Notes: generated by a model not told the origin, from the letters alone. Shown: positions 34,939-44,487, counted from the stretch's first letter. The stretch is DNA of 64,000 nucleotides from Ruegeria marisrubri (GCF_001507595.1 NZ_LQBQ01000034.1:186001-250000), one strand, 5' to 3'. Translations and numbers: made by a program.

Positions 34939-36351
34939 CTACCTCTTGAACCTACTGCAATGGCGGAGTTCGTTTGGTCGATAATCCAGCGCACGCAGGA
35001 CCTGCGACATGCTGTCAACCTGGTCATCATGTTTTCCCTTTGGAAAGGCAGCCACTTCCGCCTTTAGCCCCTCTAGCCAGTGCGCGGCTTTGGGAAGACG
35101 AACCTGACCGTCCTCGATTTTGGCGGACTGCGCGATCATGCGTTCGACCTTACCCTTTTCTGGGGAAAGCCACGTCGCCTCTCTGACGCTCTTCTTCACG
35201 AGATCAGGTTTTAACGACAGCCCGGTTACCGCTTTCTCAATGACGATGAGGTTCGGCTTCCATTTCTTTCTTAGCGCGAGTGCCGCGTAGAGGATTTCCG
35301 GATAAAGCTGTTGCTGCCGGTGGACATCCAGCAAGTCGATGTAATTGCCGATGATGCCCCACGTCGTGCATACGGTGTAGTCGTTCGACTCGCCCGGAAT
35401 GGCTGCGGTATCCCAGCTTTGCACGACGGCTTCGTACTGCGCTCGAGGACGAGCTTTGTCGTAAGCACCAAACCATTCAAGCTTGATGAGGTTGCCGCCC
35501 GGCAGAACCGGACGTTGCTGGTACTCCGCCTCAAAGGCCAGCATGCCAATCTCCGACCGGATCCTGGCATACTCGTCCATCCCAAACCGGTCCGGGTCCA
35601 ACGGCTCGCCGCGTTGGCGCCGATACTCCATGCCGTCGCCCAGATCGAAAGGCTGCTCGTCGAGTGCAAGCGCGGGCCAGCTCAGGACTTCCCAGTCACC
35701 GCTTTGCTTCAGGCGGCCCAGAAGATCGTCTTCATGCAACCGTTGACCTACTACCACAATGGTTCCGGTTTTTGGATTATCCAGACGCGTGGCGATGGTG
35801 TTCTGGTAGACCTCAAAGGCCGCGTCGCGGGCAGCTTGAGAATGCGTGTCCTGCGCCTTCATTGGATCGTCGATAACGACGATATCACCTCCCTTGCCTG
35901 TCATCGTGCCTTGCATCGACGTGGCGATCCGGAAGCCTTTCCGTGAGGTGTGGAACTCGGCGACCGAATTTTTCTTCGGATCGAACTGCATGGCCGGAAA
36001 ACACGCCTTGTAGAACGGCTCCTGCATCAGTCCGCGACACTTGTGACTGAACGACTGCGCCAAATCGTTGCTGTAACTGACGCAGACAATCCGTTTCTTC
36101 GCGTCACGGCCGAGAATCCAGGCCGGAAAAACGATGCTTGCAACCGTGGATTTCGAGTGGCGCGGCGGCATCTCGATGATCAAGCGGCGCACTTCGCCCC
36201 GCGCAACCCGCTCCAGCGCATGACACAGACCGCGAACGTAATACGCGCCGGACAGCTCCTTGCCCGGGTTCAGAACGCGGAACGACCGCGCGAGAAACGC
36301 GTGAAGCCTCGAGTGGAGCAGCAACCGACAAAGATCATCATTCGGTATCAT
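34939..36351 (-). CDS. phage terminase large subunit
   Basis: A 470-residue DNA-packaging motor. The ATPase domain has the Walker A-like PPRHSKS at about residues 62-68 and Walker B VVIDDP at 158-163. The C-terminal RNase H-like nuclease shows the first acidic motif QSWDTA and the last one near DDQVDSMSQ. Length is normal, so it may be functional. ATG 36351 lies inside the end of the DUF5681 gene (14-bp overlap), so it is the third gene of a methyltransferase-DUF5681-terminase operon. No phage structural genes are next to it. Confidence 0.92.
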   Translation of the reverse strand: MIPNDDLCRLLLHSRLHAFLARSFRVLNPGKELSGAYYVRGLCHALERVARGEVRRLIIEMPPRHSKSTVASIVFPAWILGRDAKKRIVCVSYSNDLAQSFSHKCRGLMQEPFYKACFPAMQFDPKKNSVAEFHTSRKGFRIATSMQGTMTGKGGDIVVIDDPMKAQDTHSQAARDAAFEVYQNTIATRLDNPKTGTIVVVGQRLHEDDLLGRLKQSGDWEVLSWPALALDEQPFDLGDGMEYRRQRGEPLDPDRFGMDEYARIRSEIGMLAFEAEYQQRPVLPGGNLIKLEWFGAYDKARPRAQYEAVVQSWDTAAIPGESNDYTVCTTWGIIGNYIDLLDVHRQQQLYPEILYAALALRKKWKPNLIVIEKAVTGLSLKPDLVKKSVREATWLSPEKGKVERMIAQSAKIEDGQVRLPKAAHWLEGLKAEVAAFPKGKHDDQVDSMSQVLRALDYRPNELRHCSRFKR

Positions 36352-36748
36352 CGGAAACCTCCGCGCTGTGTGCCGCACGAACTTCGTCGAGCCAATCCAG
36401 CTCCTTCATCAGCACGGCATGGTCCTCATCAGTGAACGGGTTTTCGGCGGGCGGTTGGTCATATCCTCCCGAGTACTCCATCACTTCGAGGAGCAGCTTC
36501 AGCGACTGCGGCTTGCCCTCATAGGCCTTCATGACCAGCACCCGCATCGCCCCTTCGAGTTTGTCGACGACCATTTTTTTGCCCGCGTCGGTGACCGTGA
36601 TCTTCTCGCCGAGGATCTTGGACAGTACATGGTGCACGTTCTTGCTGCCCTTCGGCCGGCCGCTGGGATTGCCGCTTTGACCGGGTTTGAACTGATGCTG
36701 TTTCGGAGGTCTGCCCTTGCCGATTTCGTCGTCGTTCTTGTCGGACAT
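36338..36748 (-). CDS. DUF5681 domain-containing protein, short form
   Basis: A 136-residue protein with the DUF5681 motif GQSGNPSGRPKGSKN near residue 25-40 and a helical remainder. It is only distantly related to the 234-residue protein at 2687-3391. It starts one base into the methyltransferase stop (TGATG) and overlaps the terminase start, so the three proteins are co-translated. Position directly before the large terminase subunit is that of small terminase genes; a DNA-recognition role is my inference. Confidence 0.85.
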   Translation of the reverse strand: MSDKNDDEIGKGRPPKQHQFKPGQSGNPSGRPKGSKNVHHVLSKILGEKITVTDAGKKMVVDKLEGAMRVLVMKAYEGKPQSLKLLLEVMEYSGGYDQPPAENPFTDEDHAVLMKELDWLDEVRAAHSAEVSDDTE

Positions 36749-38205
36749 CAGAAATCCTCCTCGGCGGCGTCACCCGGGTCGTTCGTGACCGATCCGGGTG
36801 AAGTCGTGTAATCACCATCGGGGTTTGTTTCGCCTTTGGCCGTCCAAGGCACTTGCTCGGCACGTGCCGCGAAAGTCTGCCCGCTTGCCTCGTGGATTGC
36901 CTCGAGACCCGTCAGCGCCTCCCAGCGCCGGATCGCCACATCGACATAGGCCGGAGAAATCTCGATCCCGACACAACGCCGTTTCGCGCGCTCGGCGGCC
37001 AACAGCGTTGTCCCGCTACCAAGAAACGGATCGAAAACCGTTGCCCCGGCAACCGTCGCATCGAGAATCGCGTCTTCGACAAGCCGGACCGGCTTGACTG
37101 TTGGATGCAGGGTGAAGTCGTCGAGTTCATCCGCCCTGCCCCCGGTCGCGCCGGCATATTCCCAGACGTTCGTCCGATAGCGACCATGAACGCCGAGCTC
37201 GACGTTGTTCATATGTGGAGCGCCCGGGTGCTTCGCGACGAAGACCAGTTCATGCCGCGACCGGTAAAACGATCCCATTCCACCATTGGGTTTGACCCAG
37301 ACGCAGAGGTTGATGAGGTCCAGCCCGGCCGCGGAAATCGCAGCCAGCATCTCGCCCATATGCCGCCAGTCCATAAAGCTGTAGATTAACGCGCCTGGTC
37401 GTGTGACGCTCTTGGTGATGGCAAGGTAGCGCGTCAGAAACTCTGTGAATTCCTCACGGCTCATTTCTCCCGAGGCTTCTGCAAACTCCTCGAAGTGGCG
37501 GGTCGGCGACCTGATATGACCGTTGACACGCACATTGAAAGGCGGATCCGACACGACCAAGTCGGCGACATTTTTACCGAACAGATGACCCACGATGCTT
37601 TCGTCTCGCGCGTTGCCGCAGACGATGACATGCGTTCCCAGTATCCAAGTGTCCCCAAGCTTTGCCACCGCTGGCCCGTCCGGCTTGGGCAGATCACCGA
37701 TCTCGGGGAGCAGGTCGCTGTCTTCATTCGGTGGCGGTCCGATTTCAAGCAGGCAGTCGATCTCGGGTGCCTCGAACCCGAGCACCGTCAACTCTGTGCC
37801 GAACTCCAACTGATAAGCCAGTTCGAACCTGAGCGCCCGCTCGTCCCACTCGCCTGTTTCCTGGATCTTGTTCAGAGCGATGCGCAGCGCGCGCTGAGCG
37901 CGACTGTCGAGATGATCGATCCGGATGCAGGGCGCAGATTTCAGACCAAGCCGACGCGCCGCCTCGATGCGGATATGGCCATCTAGGATTTCGTCGTCTT
38001 TGCCCAGCAGGACGGGGACAACAAACCCATTTTCCCGCATCGACGCTTCGACCCTGGCAATCTGCCGGGTCGGCAGCTTCCTGACTGGATGTTTTGCAGA
38101 TTTCAGGTTTGTGATCGGGACCTGATCAATTGTGAGGTCCGGAAGAAGGTCGTTGCGACCTGTCATGTCGTTTGATTGGGCGCTACGCCCAGCATTCTTA
38201 GCCAT
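36748..38205 (-). CDS. ParB-like domain fused to beta-class DNA methyltransferase (second copy)
   Basis: A 485-residue fusion. The ParB-like domain includes DGHIRIEAARR (about 75-85). The methyltransferase has DPPFNV at 220-225 (tyrosine of DPPY replaced by phenylalanine) and the SAM motif FLGSGTT at 394-400, the beta-class order. GGAGG stands before ATG 38205; a GTG at 38325 is in frame but has no such site. It is a divergent homologue of the protein at 3388-4695 and heads the DUF5681-terminase operon. DPPF is found in active amino-methyltransferases, so loss of function is not implied. No restriction gene is adjacent. Confidence 0.9.
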   Translation of the reverse strand: MAKNAGRSAQSNDMTGRNDLLPDLTIDQVPITNLKSAKHPVRKLPTRQIARVEASMRENGFVVPVLLGKDDEILDGHIRIEAARRLGLKSAPCIRIDHLDSRAQRALRIALNKIQETGEWDERALRFELAYQLEFGTELTVLGFEAPEIDCLLEIGPPPNEDSDLLPEIGDLPKPDGPAVAKLGDTWILGTHVIVCGNARDESIVGHLFGKNVADLVVSDPPFNVRVNGHIRSPTRHFEEFAEASGEMSREEFTEFLTRYLAITKSVTRPGALIYSFMDWRHMGEMLAAISAAGLDLINLCVWVKPNGGMGSFYRSRHELVFVAKHPGAPHMNNVELGVHGRYRTNVWEYAGATGGRADELDDFTLHPTVKPVRLVEDAILDATVAGATVFDPFLGSGTTLLAAERAKRRCVGIEISPAYVDVAIRRWEALTGLEAIHEASGQTFAARAEQVPWTAKGETNPDGDYTTSPGSVTNDPGDAAEEDF

Positions 38206-38619
38206 CGGGGCCTCCACAGCGATTTCATGGAAGCGCGACAGCAAGTCCACTGGGCCGAGACAGGAAATACTTGACGTATCAGGTGTCACATACGGCGCAT
38301 CATCGTTATCCTCGGCCAAGGACACACCGCAGGCAACAACTACATGAAATACGACCAGACGTCAAATAAAGCATTGATAACAGTTGACAAACGGGAGTCG
38401 GGCGAAGAGCTGTCGAACAAAGGTTCCCAAATAATAATTTTAGCCTAGCGGCATATATGAGCCGCTGGAGGCGCCACGGAGGCCGTCATCCTCGCCTGCG
38501 AAAAGAAGCATTTGACTATACCCGAAGACGAAGCATCACTGATATTCGCATCGCGTCGAACAGGAAACGTCGACCCGGACCGCGACCGCCCGTAGCGACG
38601 TGCCATTTGTCGCGGTTTT
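38206..38619. other. spacer upstream of the second methyltransferase
   Basis: Contains the promoter region of the methyltransferase-DUF5681-terminase operon. The stretch 38340-38455 is AT-rich for this genome (for example AATAATAATTTTAG near 38430), as expected for a promoter or an imported region. No gene or tRNA is recognised. Confidence 0.55.
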
Positions 38620-38810
38620 CCCTGCTCTTCCCTGTTCTGGGCAAGACGGGAGTGCCTTGCTTGGAAGCCAGATGTTTAAAAAGATTGGGCAATCCCCAAT
38701 GGCAACCGTTCGTGCTTCGCGACAAATTTCGAAGTTTCCCTGTTCTTTTCCCTGTTAGCAGGGAAACGGCGCACAGAGACGAGTTCGCTGCAGACTGCGT
38801 CCACCACCAT
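38620..38810 (+). repeat. conserved repeat element, copy 2, with CCCTGTTC units
   Basis: CCCTGCTC and CCCTGTTC at 38620-38627 and 38630-38637, then CCCTGTTC and CCCTGTTA at 38738-38745 and 38750-38757, ending in a palindrome TTCCCTG (38748-38754) TTAG CAGGGAA (38759-38765). The following CAGAGACGAGTTCGC, AGACTG and CCACCACCA match the element at 6224-6300 in order and spacing. It lies in the 5' flank of the second methyltransferase cassette. From 38811 to the DUF2478 stop nothing else is seen. Confidence 0.8.
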
Positions 38811-38958
38811 CTCTCTCCCTCTTCAGACACCCCGGAAATACCGACAATACCGCGCTGCAAAACGCGTTGGTCGCGTCGCGTGAGGTATCGTGATCCGGGA
38901 TCGGTTTTCGGACACACGGACCCGGCGCGGACATCCGCACCGGATCAAAGATGCGTGG

Positions 38959-39477
38959 TCAGGCCGCGCTGCGTTCCTTGATCACGGCGCTCACCCATGC
39001 CTCGATCGCGTCCACATCCGCAGACATTTTTTCCGCCGCCTCGCCGGTGAATTCCAGGAACTTCTCCTCGTTCAGGCCGTTGACGCCGACGAGGACCGGA
39101 ATCTCCCGCGCCAGCGCCTCCGCGATGACGGGGCGGAAGCCGCGGCCGTCGGCCTCGTGCTTGCCGAACTTGTTCACGATCAGCAGCTGCGGCGCGGCCT
39201 CGAGCGATGCCGTTACGTCCACCACGGCCTGCTCCAGAGCCGCCGGGTCCAGCCTGCAGCCGCGCGCCATCGCGCCCAGGCTTTGGGAGATGCGGATCGT
39301 CGCGCCGTCGGGCAGCACCCTCAGGTCCATGTCGCATTTCCGGGAATCGGCGCATTCGGTGTTGGTCTGCACCACGCCGGCCAGCGCAAAGCCCTTGGCC
39401 TGCAAACGCTCGGCCACGGCGCTGAGCAGACGATCCGTCGCGCCGCGATCCGTGGTGGTGACATAGGCCAGATGCAT
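38959..39477 (-). CDS. DUF2478 domain-containing protein
   Basis: A 172-residue protein matching DUF2478, annotated in some genomes near molybdate transport as a possible nucleotide-binding protein. Visible segments are LAYVTTTDRGATDRLLSAVAE, FALAGVVQTNTE, RISQSLGAMARGCRLDPAAL and LLIVNKFGKHEADGRGF, a pattern resembling NTPase folds but without a standard Walker A. No molybdate genes are adjacent in the window. Function unassigned. Confidence 0.8.
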   Translation of the reverse strand: MHLAYVTTTDRGATDRLLSAVAERLQAKGFALAGVVQTNTECADSRKCDMDLRVLPDGATIRISQSLGAMARGCRLDPAALEQAVVDVTASLEAAPQLLIVNKFGKHEADGRGFRPVIAEALAREIPVLVGVNGLNEEKFLEFTGEAAEKMSADVDAIEAWVSAVIKERSAA

Positions 39478-39547
39478 GTATTCACTCCTGAACTTCGGAA
39501 TTTGGTTAGCAGTAGCACGCGGTTCGGTTTTCGGCCACTCCCCAGAG

Positions 39548-40213
39548 TTACGGCAGCGGCGACAGCCCGATCACCGGCGCGTGCAGGTGCAGCAGCGCGG
39601 CATAGGCGACAAGCGCCGCCAGCCAGACCCAGGGCCGCGGCCAGGGTTTGGGGGCGCTCAGCGACAGCCTTGCCGTGTTCCGCGAGAGCCTTTGCCACTC
39701 CTGCCCCAACTCGCGGGCCTTGCGGCGGTCGATCAGCGCCATGCCCATTACCGCGAAACCGGCGAACAGGCCGAACAGGATCACATGGGCCAGGCTGCCA
39801 TTCGCCAGCAGGTGCGCCAGCGCCCACAGCAACAGCGCCAGCAGGATCGGGTGGCGGCTGACGCGCAGGATGCCGGGGCGGTCGGGGTCGAACGGCGCGC
39901 GTCCCAGCCCGCCGAACGAGAGCGGGTTGCGGATCGACATGCCCGCCGCCGCCAGCCAGCAGACCACCGGCATGACCAGCAGGGGCACCCAGCGCAGGGC
40001 GGGAAGTGGCGGGATGACCTCGACATAGGGTGCCCGCGCGGCGGCCAGGATCAGCCAGCCGAGCACGGCCAGAGAGAACAGGGAATAGGCGGTGAAGTAG
40101 CCCACCCGGCCCAGATGCGCGATCAGCCACGGGCGCACGGGTGGGCGCACGGGAATGGCGTGGCTCAGCAGAAAGACACCCAAGGCCAGCAGGAATTCGC
40201 CCCAACCGCTCAT
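39548..40213 (-). CDS. NnrU family membrane protein
   Basis: A 221-residue integral membrane protein with about six helices and the NnrU signatures SRHPILLALLLWALAHLLANG and IDRRKARELG. NnrU proteins are linked to nitric oxide/denitrification in Rhodobacteraceae, and related proteins act as methyltransferases/isomerases in carotenoid or sterol-like pathways. ATG 40213 has GGAGTGAG upstream; an in-frame codon at 40228 adds five residues. No denitrification genes are adjacent. Confidence 0.85.
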   Translation of the reverse strand: MSGWGEFLLALGVFLLSHAIPVRPPVRPWLIAHLGRVGYFTAYSLFSLAVLGWLILAAARAPYVEVIPPLPALRWVPLLVMPVVCWLAAAGMSIRNPLSFGGLGRAPFDPDRPGILRVSRHPILLALLLWALAHLLANGSLAHVILFGLFAGFAVMGMALIDRRKARELGQEWQRLSRNTARLSLSAPKPWPRPWVWLAALVAYAALLHLHAPVIGLSPLP

Positions 40214-40329
40214 TCGCTCACTCCGCATGTTTGCGATACGACTAAGCGATGGGGTCGGCCCGTTCCTTGCCCGATGTCAAGACGAGGCCGGGAAAGAGGA
40301 ACGGCGGGCGCTGTCGCCCGCCGCCTGTG

Positions 40330-42396
40330 TCAGAGGCCAAGCGCCTTGCGTTTTTCCTCGGCAAAGCCCTGCACCATGCGGTCGGCGATCAGCGCCAGAA
40401 TGGCCATCGCCGCGCCGGCCGAAATGCCCAGTCCCACATCCGCCTGACCAAGTGCAAGGTAGATCGACTGCCCCAGACCGGTCGTGCCGATCAGCGCCGC
40501 GATCACCAGCATGGCGAAGGCATAGAGGATGGTCTGGTTCAGCCCCAGAAGGATCGTGGGCGCCGCGTAGGGCGCGCGGACGTCGCGCATGATCTGCCAT
40601 TCGGTCGCGCCGCTGGAGATCGCCGCCTCCATCATCTCGTCGGGCGTGTTGACCAGCCCGTGCCGCGTGTAGCGGATCATCGGGACGATGGCATAGGCGC
40701 AGATCGCCAGAAAGGCCGAGAACTCGCCGATCTGGAACACCATCAGCACCGGGATCAGGAACACGAACAGCGGGATGGTCTGCAGCATGTCGCAGATCGG
40801 GCGCACGACTTTCCAGACCGGCTCCCACACGGCGCTGGCCAGACCGATCATCCCGCCCACGACCGCGCAGGAGAACACCGCCGCACCGCTGAGATAGAGC
40901 GACAGCAGCGCCCTTTCCCACAGGCCCGAGACGAGGATCGTGGACAGCAGCACCACGGACAGCACCGCCAGGCGCCGCCCCCCGGCAACCCAGCCCAGCG
41001 CGGCAGCGCCGGTCAGGACGAAGGGCCAGGGCAGGTTCGCGATGCCGGTTTCCAGCATGCCCACGGCGATCAGAACCGTCAGCCCGCCCGTGACATGACC
41101 CCGCCACGCCATCAGCAGCGCCATCAGCGCGCCCGCGGCGAACAGCCCGTAGGACATGGCGGGCGTCCACAGGAAGCCCCATGTGAAAGGCAGCACCGCC
41201 TGATCCAGACCAATCCTGAGAGGCAGCAGGACATAGAACATCGAGTTGTTCTTGAGCGCGTCCAGCCACGCTCCGTTGGTCAGGGTGAAGTCGGTCAGGC
41301 CTTGGTCCACCGCCTGCGCCACCGGATCCAGGAGCGTCAGTTCGGACGGATTCGGCAGACGCGCCCAGAACGCCACCGTGAACACCGCCGCGAAGGCGAG
41401 AATCGCCCAGACGACGCGCGTGTCATGGCGCTGCCGCTCGGTAGCCAGCACGCCGCTCATCCGGTCGATCACCACGGCAAAGACCACGATCACCAGACCG
41501 GCCAGCAGCGACTCGCCGAACTGCGCCTTGCGCATGGTCAGCAGGACCTCCCAGCCGATGTCGTTGAAGCCACCGATGACGGCGGCGATGATGACCATCG
41601 ACAGGGCCGCCATCAGACACTGGTTCACGCCGACCATGATCTGCGTCGCGGCCGAGGGGATCTCGACCTGGAACAGCTGCTGAAAGCGGTTGCCGCCGGA
41701 CATGATCGCAGCCTCCTTCACCTCGTGCTCGACCCGTTCCAGCCCCAGCATCACGTTGCGCGCCATTGGCGGGGCGGCATAGATGGCCGAGGCGATGAGG
41801 CCCACCACCGGGCCAAAGCCGAACAGCAGCAGCAGCGGCGTCAGATAGGCGAAGGTCGGCACCGTCTGCATGACGTCCAGAACCGCCTGCACGATGGACT
41901 TGAGGCGCGGAATCTCGTTGGCGAGAATCCCTATGGCGCCACCGACGATCAGCGCAACCGGCACCGAAACGGCGACCAGCGCCAGCGTGTTCATGCTTTC
42001 GGCCCAATAGCCCGAAGCCAGCACGAAGCTGAGGCCGAAAAAGCCCAGCGACGCCATTGCCAGACCGCCGAGATACCAGCCCAAGGCCGTCACGACGCCG
42101 ATCACGATCGGCCAGGGCGTCTTGCCCAGCACGAAATTCGCCCAGTTCATCGGATAGGCCATGATGTCCGAGAACAGCCGGGCCACCGGCTTGATGCCGT
42201 TGAGGAACCAGGCAAGCCCGGTTCCGACCCAGTCGGTCGCGGGCAGAACCCATGCCGCGGGCCAGGTGACCAGCCACGGCGCGATGGGTTCTAGCGCAAG
42301 ACAGACAGCGCCGACCACCAGTGTGATCAGCGCGGCCCAAGACCCGGCCGTCAGGCGTGCGGACTGAACCGGCAGAACATCGACCGAGGCGCTCAT
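40330..42396 (-). CDS. betaine/choline-type ABC transporter permease with two fused permease domains
   Basis: A 688-residue inner-membrane protein made of two ProW-like units. Each has its own ABC-contact loop: EAAIMSGGNRFQQLFQVEIP in the first half and EAAISSGATEWQIMRDVRAP in the second, and both show the MQT(V/I)P motif of this family. Fusion of both permeases is common for quaternary-amine transporters in this group. ATG 42396 overlaps the ATPase stop by 4 bp; the frame open to 42501 is inside the ATPase gene. Confidence 0.92.
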   Translation of the reverse strand: MSASVDVLPVQSARLTAGSWAALITLVVGAVCLALEPIAPWLVTWPAAWVLPATDWVGTGLAWFLNGIKPVARLFSDIMAYPMNWANFVLGKTPWPIVIGVVTALGWYLGGLAMASLGFFGLSFVLASGYWAESMNTLALVAVSVPVALIVGGAIGILANEIPRLKSIVQAVLDVMQTVPTFAYLTPLLLLFGFGPVVGLIASAIYAAPPMARNVMLGLERVEHEVKEAAIMSGGNRFQQLFQVEIPSAATQIMVGVNQCLMAALSMVIIAAVIGGFNDIGWEVLLTMRKAQFGESLLAGLVIVVFAVVIDRMSGVLATERQRHDTRVVWAILAFAAVFTVAFWARLPNPSELTLLDPVAQAVDQGLTDFTLTNGAWLDALKNNSMFYVLLPLRIGLDQAVLPFTWGFLWTPAMSYGLFAAGALMALLMAWRGHVTGGLTVLIAVGMLETGIANLPWPFVLTGAAALGWVAGGRRLAVLSVVLLSTILVSGLWERALLSLYLSGAAVFSCAVVGGMIGLASAVWEPVWKVVRPICDMLQTIPLFVFLIPVLMVFQIGEFSAFLAICAYAIVPMIRYTRHGLVNTPDEMMEAAISSGATEWQIMRDVRAPYAAPTILLGLNQTILYAFAMLVIAALIGTTGLGQSIYLALGQADVGLGISAGAAMAILALIADRMVQGFAEEKRKALGL

Positions 42397-43445
42397 GTCT
42401 CGTCCACCTGCAGGGCAGCCGCCAGATCCGACGGATGGACCGTGCCGACGATCGCGCCGCTTTTGTCGCGGACGGGAACCGGCTCGTACAGTTCCATGCA
42501 ATGCGCCAGGGCCTCGTCCAGCGTCATCGTCGTGGTCAGGCCCGGATCATCCGGCCCGCGCTCGCCCTCGCCTTCGTGCATGACCGAGGCGACCCTGGCA
42601 TGGCGCCCCTTGGCCACGTCCTTGGAGAACTCGCGCACGTAGTCATCGACCGGGCGCAGAACGATGTCGGCCGGCGTTCCGATCTGGACGATCTTGCCGT
42701 CGCGCATGATCGCGATGCGGTCGGCCAGTTTCAGCGCCTCGGCGATATCGTGGGTGATGAACACGATGGATTTCTTCAGCGTCGCCTGAATGCGCAGGAA
42801 CTCGTCCTGCAACTGCCGCCGGATCAGCGGGTCGAGCGCCGAGAAGGGCTCGTCCAGGAACCAGATGTCGGGGTTCACCGCCAACGAGCGGGCGATGCCC
42901 ACGCGCTGCCGCTGGCCGCCGGAAAGCTGGCGCGGGAAACTGTCCTCGCGGCCCTCGAGACCGACCAGAGAGATGACCTCCTGCGCGCGGGCGCGCCGCT
43001 CCTTGCGGCCGACGCCCTGCACCTTGAGCGGATAGGCCACGTTCTCGGCCACCGTCATGTGGGGGAACAGGCCGAAATGCTGAAAGACCATGCCCAGCTT
43101 TTTCCGGCGCAGTTCGGTCAACTGCTTCTTCGACGCCCCGATGACATTCTCGCCCTCGATGCGGATCTCGCCACCGGTGCCCGGCAATAGCTGCGAAATG
43201 CACCTGATGAGGGTGGATTTGCCCGAGCCGCTGAGCCCCATGATGACGAACAGCTCGCCGTCACGGACGTCGAAATTGGCATCCTGCACGGCGGGGATAT
43301 ACCCCCGCTCGCGCAGATCGGCAGCCGCCTTGTCAGCATCCCCCCCTGACCGAGCAAGCGCGTCGGTCAGGGCTTTCTCGGCACCGGGGCCAAAGACCTG
43401 CCAGAGATTCCGGCAGGCAATGGCCGGCGTATTTGCGTCAGTCAC
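42393..43445 (-). CDS. betaine/choline-type ABC transporter ATP-binding protein (ProV-like)
   Basis: A 350-residue ATPase of the quaternary-amine uptake family. Walker A is GLSGSGKST, the signature LSGGQRQR, Walker B FLDEPFSALD. A long N-terminal insertion before the ATPase core (ALARSGGDADKAAADLRERG) and a C-terminal CBS-like region are as in ProV/OpuAA. It lies 9 bp after the binding-protein gene and is coupled to the permease gene. Confidence 0.93.
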   Translation of the reverse strand: MTDANTPAIACRNLWQVFGPGAEKALTDALARSGGDADKAAADLRERGYIPAVQDANFDVRDGELFVIMGLSGSGKSTLIRCISQLLPGTGGEIRIEGENVIGASKKQLTELRRKKLGMVFQHFGLFPHMTVAENVAYPLKVQGVGRKERRARAQEVISLVGLEGREDSFPRQLSGGQRQRVGIARSLAVNPDIWFLDEPFSALDPLIRRQLQDEFLRIQATLKKSIVFITHDIAEALKLADRIAIMRDGKIVQIGTPADIVLRPVDDYVREFSKDVAKGRHARVASVMHEGEGERGPDDPGLTTTMTLDEALAHCMELYEPVPVRDKSGAIVGTVHPSDLAAALQVDET

Positions 43446-43454
43446 TTATGTGGC

Positions 43455-44405
43455 TCACTTGGTCGCGGCGTCGACGACCGGACGCCATTTGCCTTCGTTC
43501 TCGGCCATCCATTTGGCCACGACTTCCTCGACCGCGCCGCCATCGACGTCGATCGCGCCCATCATCGGCTGCTGGTCCTCGACGCTCAGTTGATAGTTCG
43601 AGAGGATCTCGTATGCGGCGGGCCATTTTTCCTCCAGACCGTTCCAGCCGGCCTTGAAGATGCGCGAGGGCGCAAAGTCGCAGTCATTGACCGCGTTCGG
43701 GTTGGGGCCCCATGCGGGATCGGTAAAGCACGCCTCTTCGCCCGGCGGCAGATCGACGAATTTCACGTCATAGGCCGACATCGCCCAGTGCGGCTGCCAG
43801 AAGGTGATGAGCAGCGGCGACTTGCGCTCGGTCGAGGCGCGCAGCTCGGCGATCAGGGCGCCCTCGGACCCGGCAGGCACGGCCTTGAACGGCAGGTCCA
43901 GCCCGGCCATCCGGTCGGCGCCCGGGGTGCCCCAGTCGGCCGGATAGTCCACCAGACGGCCCATCGGCAGGGTCTCGGCGGTGGCGAAGACCTGCGCACA
44001 GTCCTTCAGCGCCTCCCATGCGGGCAGGCCGGGACACAGATCGGCGACATGCGCCGGATAGGCGATGCCCTCCTTGGCGTCGAGGCCCAGGTCACCGATC
44101 TCGACCACGGTGCCCTCTTCGATCTTCTTGGCGTACTCATCGGACACGTTCGACGACCAGATTTCCAACGTTGCGTGGATGTCGCCATCGGCCAGCGCCT
44201 GGAACTGGTTCATCATGCCGGCGGTGACGTATTCGACCTTGTAGCCCGCGGCCTTGAGCATTTCACCGGCCACATGCGTGGTGACATGCTGGCCGGTCCA
44301 TTCGTTGATGGCCAGTTTGATCGGCTCGTCCACGGCGCCCATGTCAGCCGCCTGAACGGAACCGGCCATCACGATGGCGGCCACGCCGAAACTCAATGAT
44401 TTCAT
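43455..44405 (-). CDS. betaine/choline-type ABC transporter substrate-binding protein
   Basis: A 316-residue periplasmic OpuAC-family protein. The signal peptide is MKSLSFGVAAIVMAGSVQAA. The mature start IKLAINEWTGQHVTTHVAGEML, with WSSNVSD and ITFWQPHWAMSAYDVKFVDLP, fits quaternary-amine binders whose ligand sits in an aromatic cage. ATG 44405 has GGGAGAG upstream. It is first in the operon; a BetI-like palindrome lies 83 bp upstream. Choline, betaine, carnitine or related compounds remain possible. Confidence 0.9.
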   Translation of the reverse strand: MKSLSFGVAAIVMAGSVQAADMGAVDEPIKLAINEWTGQHVTTHVAGEMLKAAGYKVEYVTAGMMNQFQALADGDIHATLEIWSSNVSDEYAKKIEEGTVVEIGDLGLDAKEGIAYPAHVADLCPGLPAWEALKDCAQVFATAETLPMGRLVDYPADWGTPGADRMAGLDLPFKAVPAGSEGALIAELRASTERKSPLLITFWQPHWAMSAYDVKFVDLPPGEEACFTDPAWGPNPNAVNDCDFAPSRIFKAGWNGLEEKWPAAYEILSNYQLSVEDQQPMMGAIDVDGGAVEEVVAKWMAENEGKWRPVVDAATK

Positions 44406-44487
44406 CGGTACTCTCCCTGTTGGATTCATCTGGTTGGCACTATCCGCCAATTCCCGGCGGCTGTCAGCAACATACCCTAGCGGGTTA

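Noticed and set aside
38206-38325. Upstream GTG start for the second ParB-methyltransferase
   Set aside because: ATG 38205 has GGAGG at proper distance and matches the domain start better; the extra 40 residues show no domain.
38516-38917. Minus-strand frame of 133 codons across the repeat element
   Set aside because: It is the antisense translation of the CCCTGTT element; similar frames get annotated as hypothetical proteins, but no coding evidence is present.
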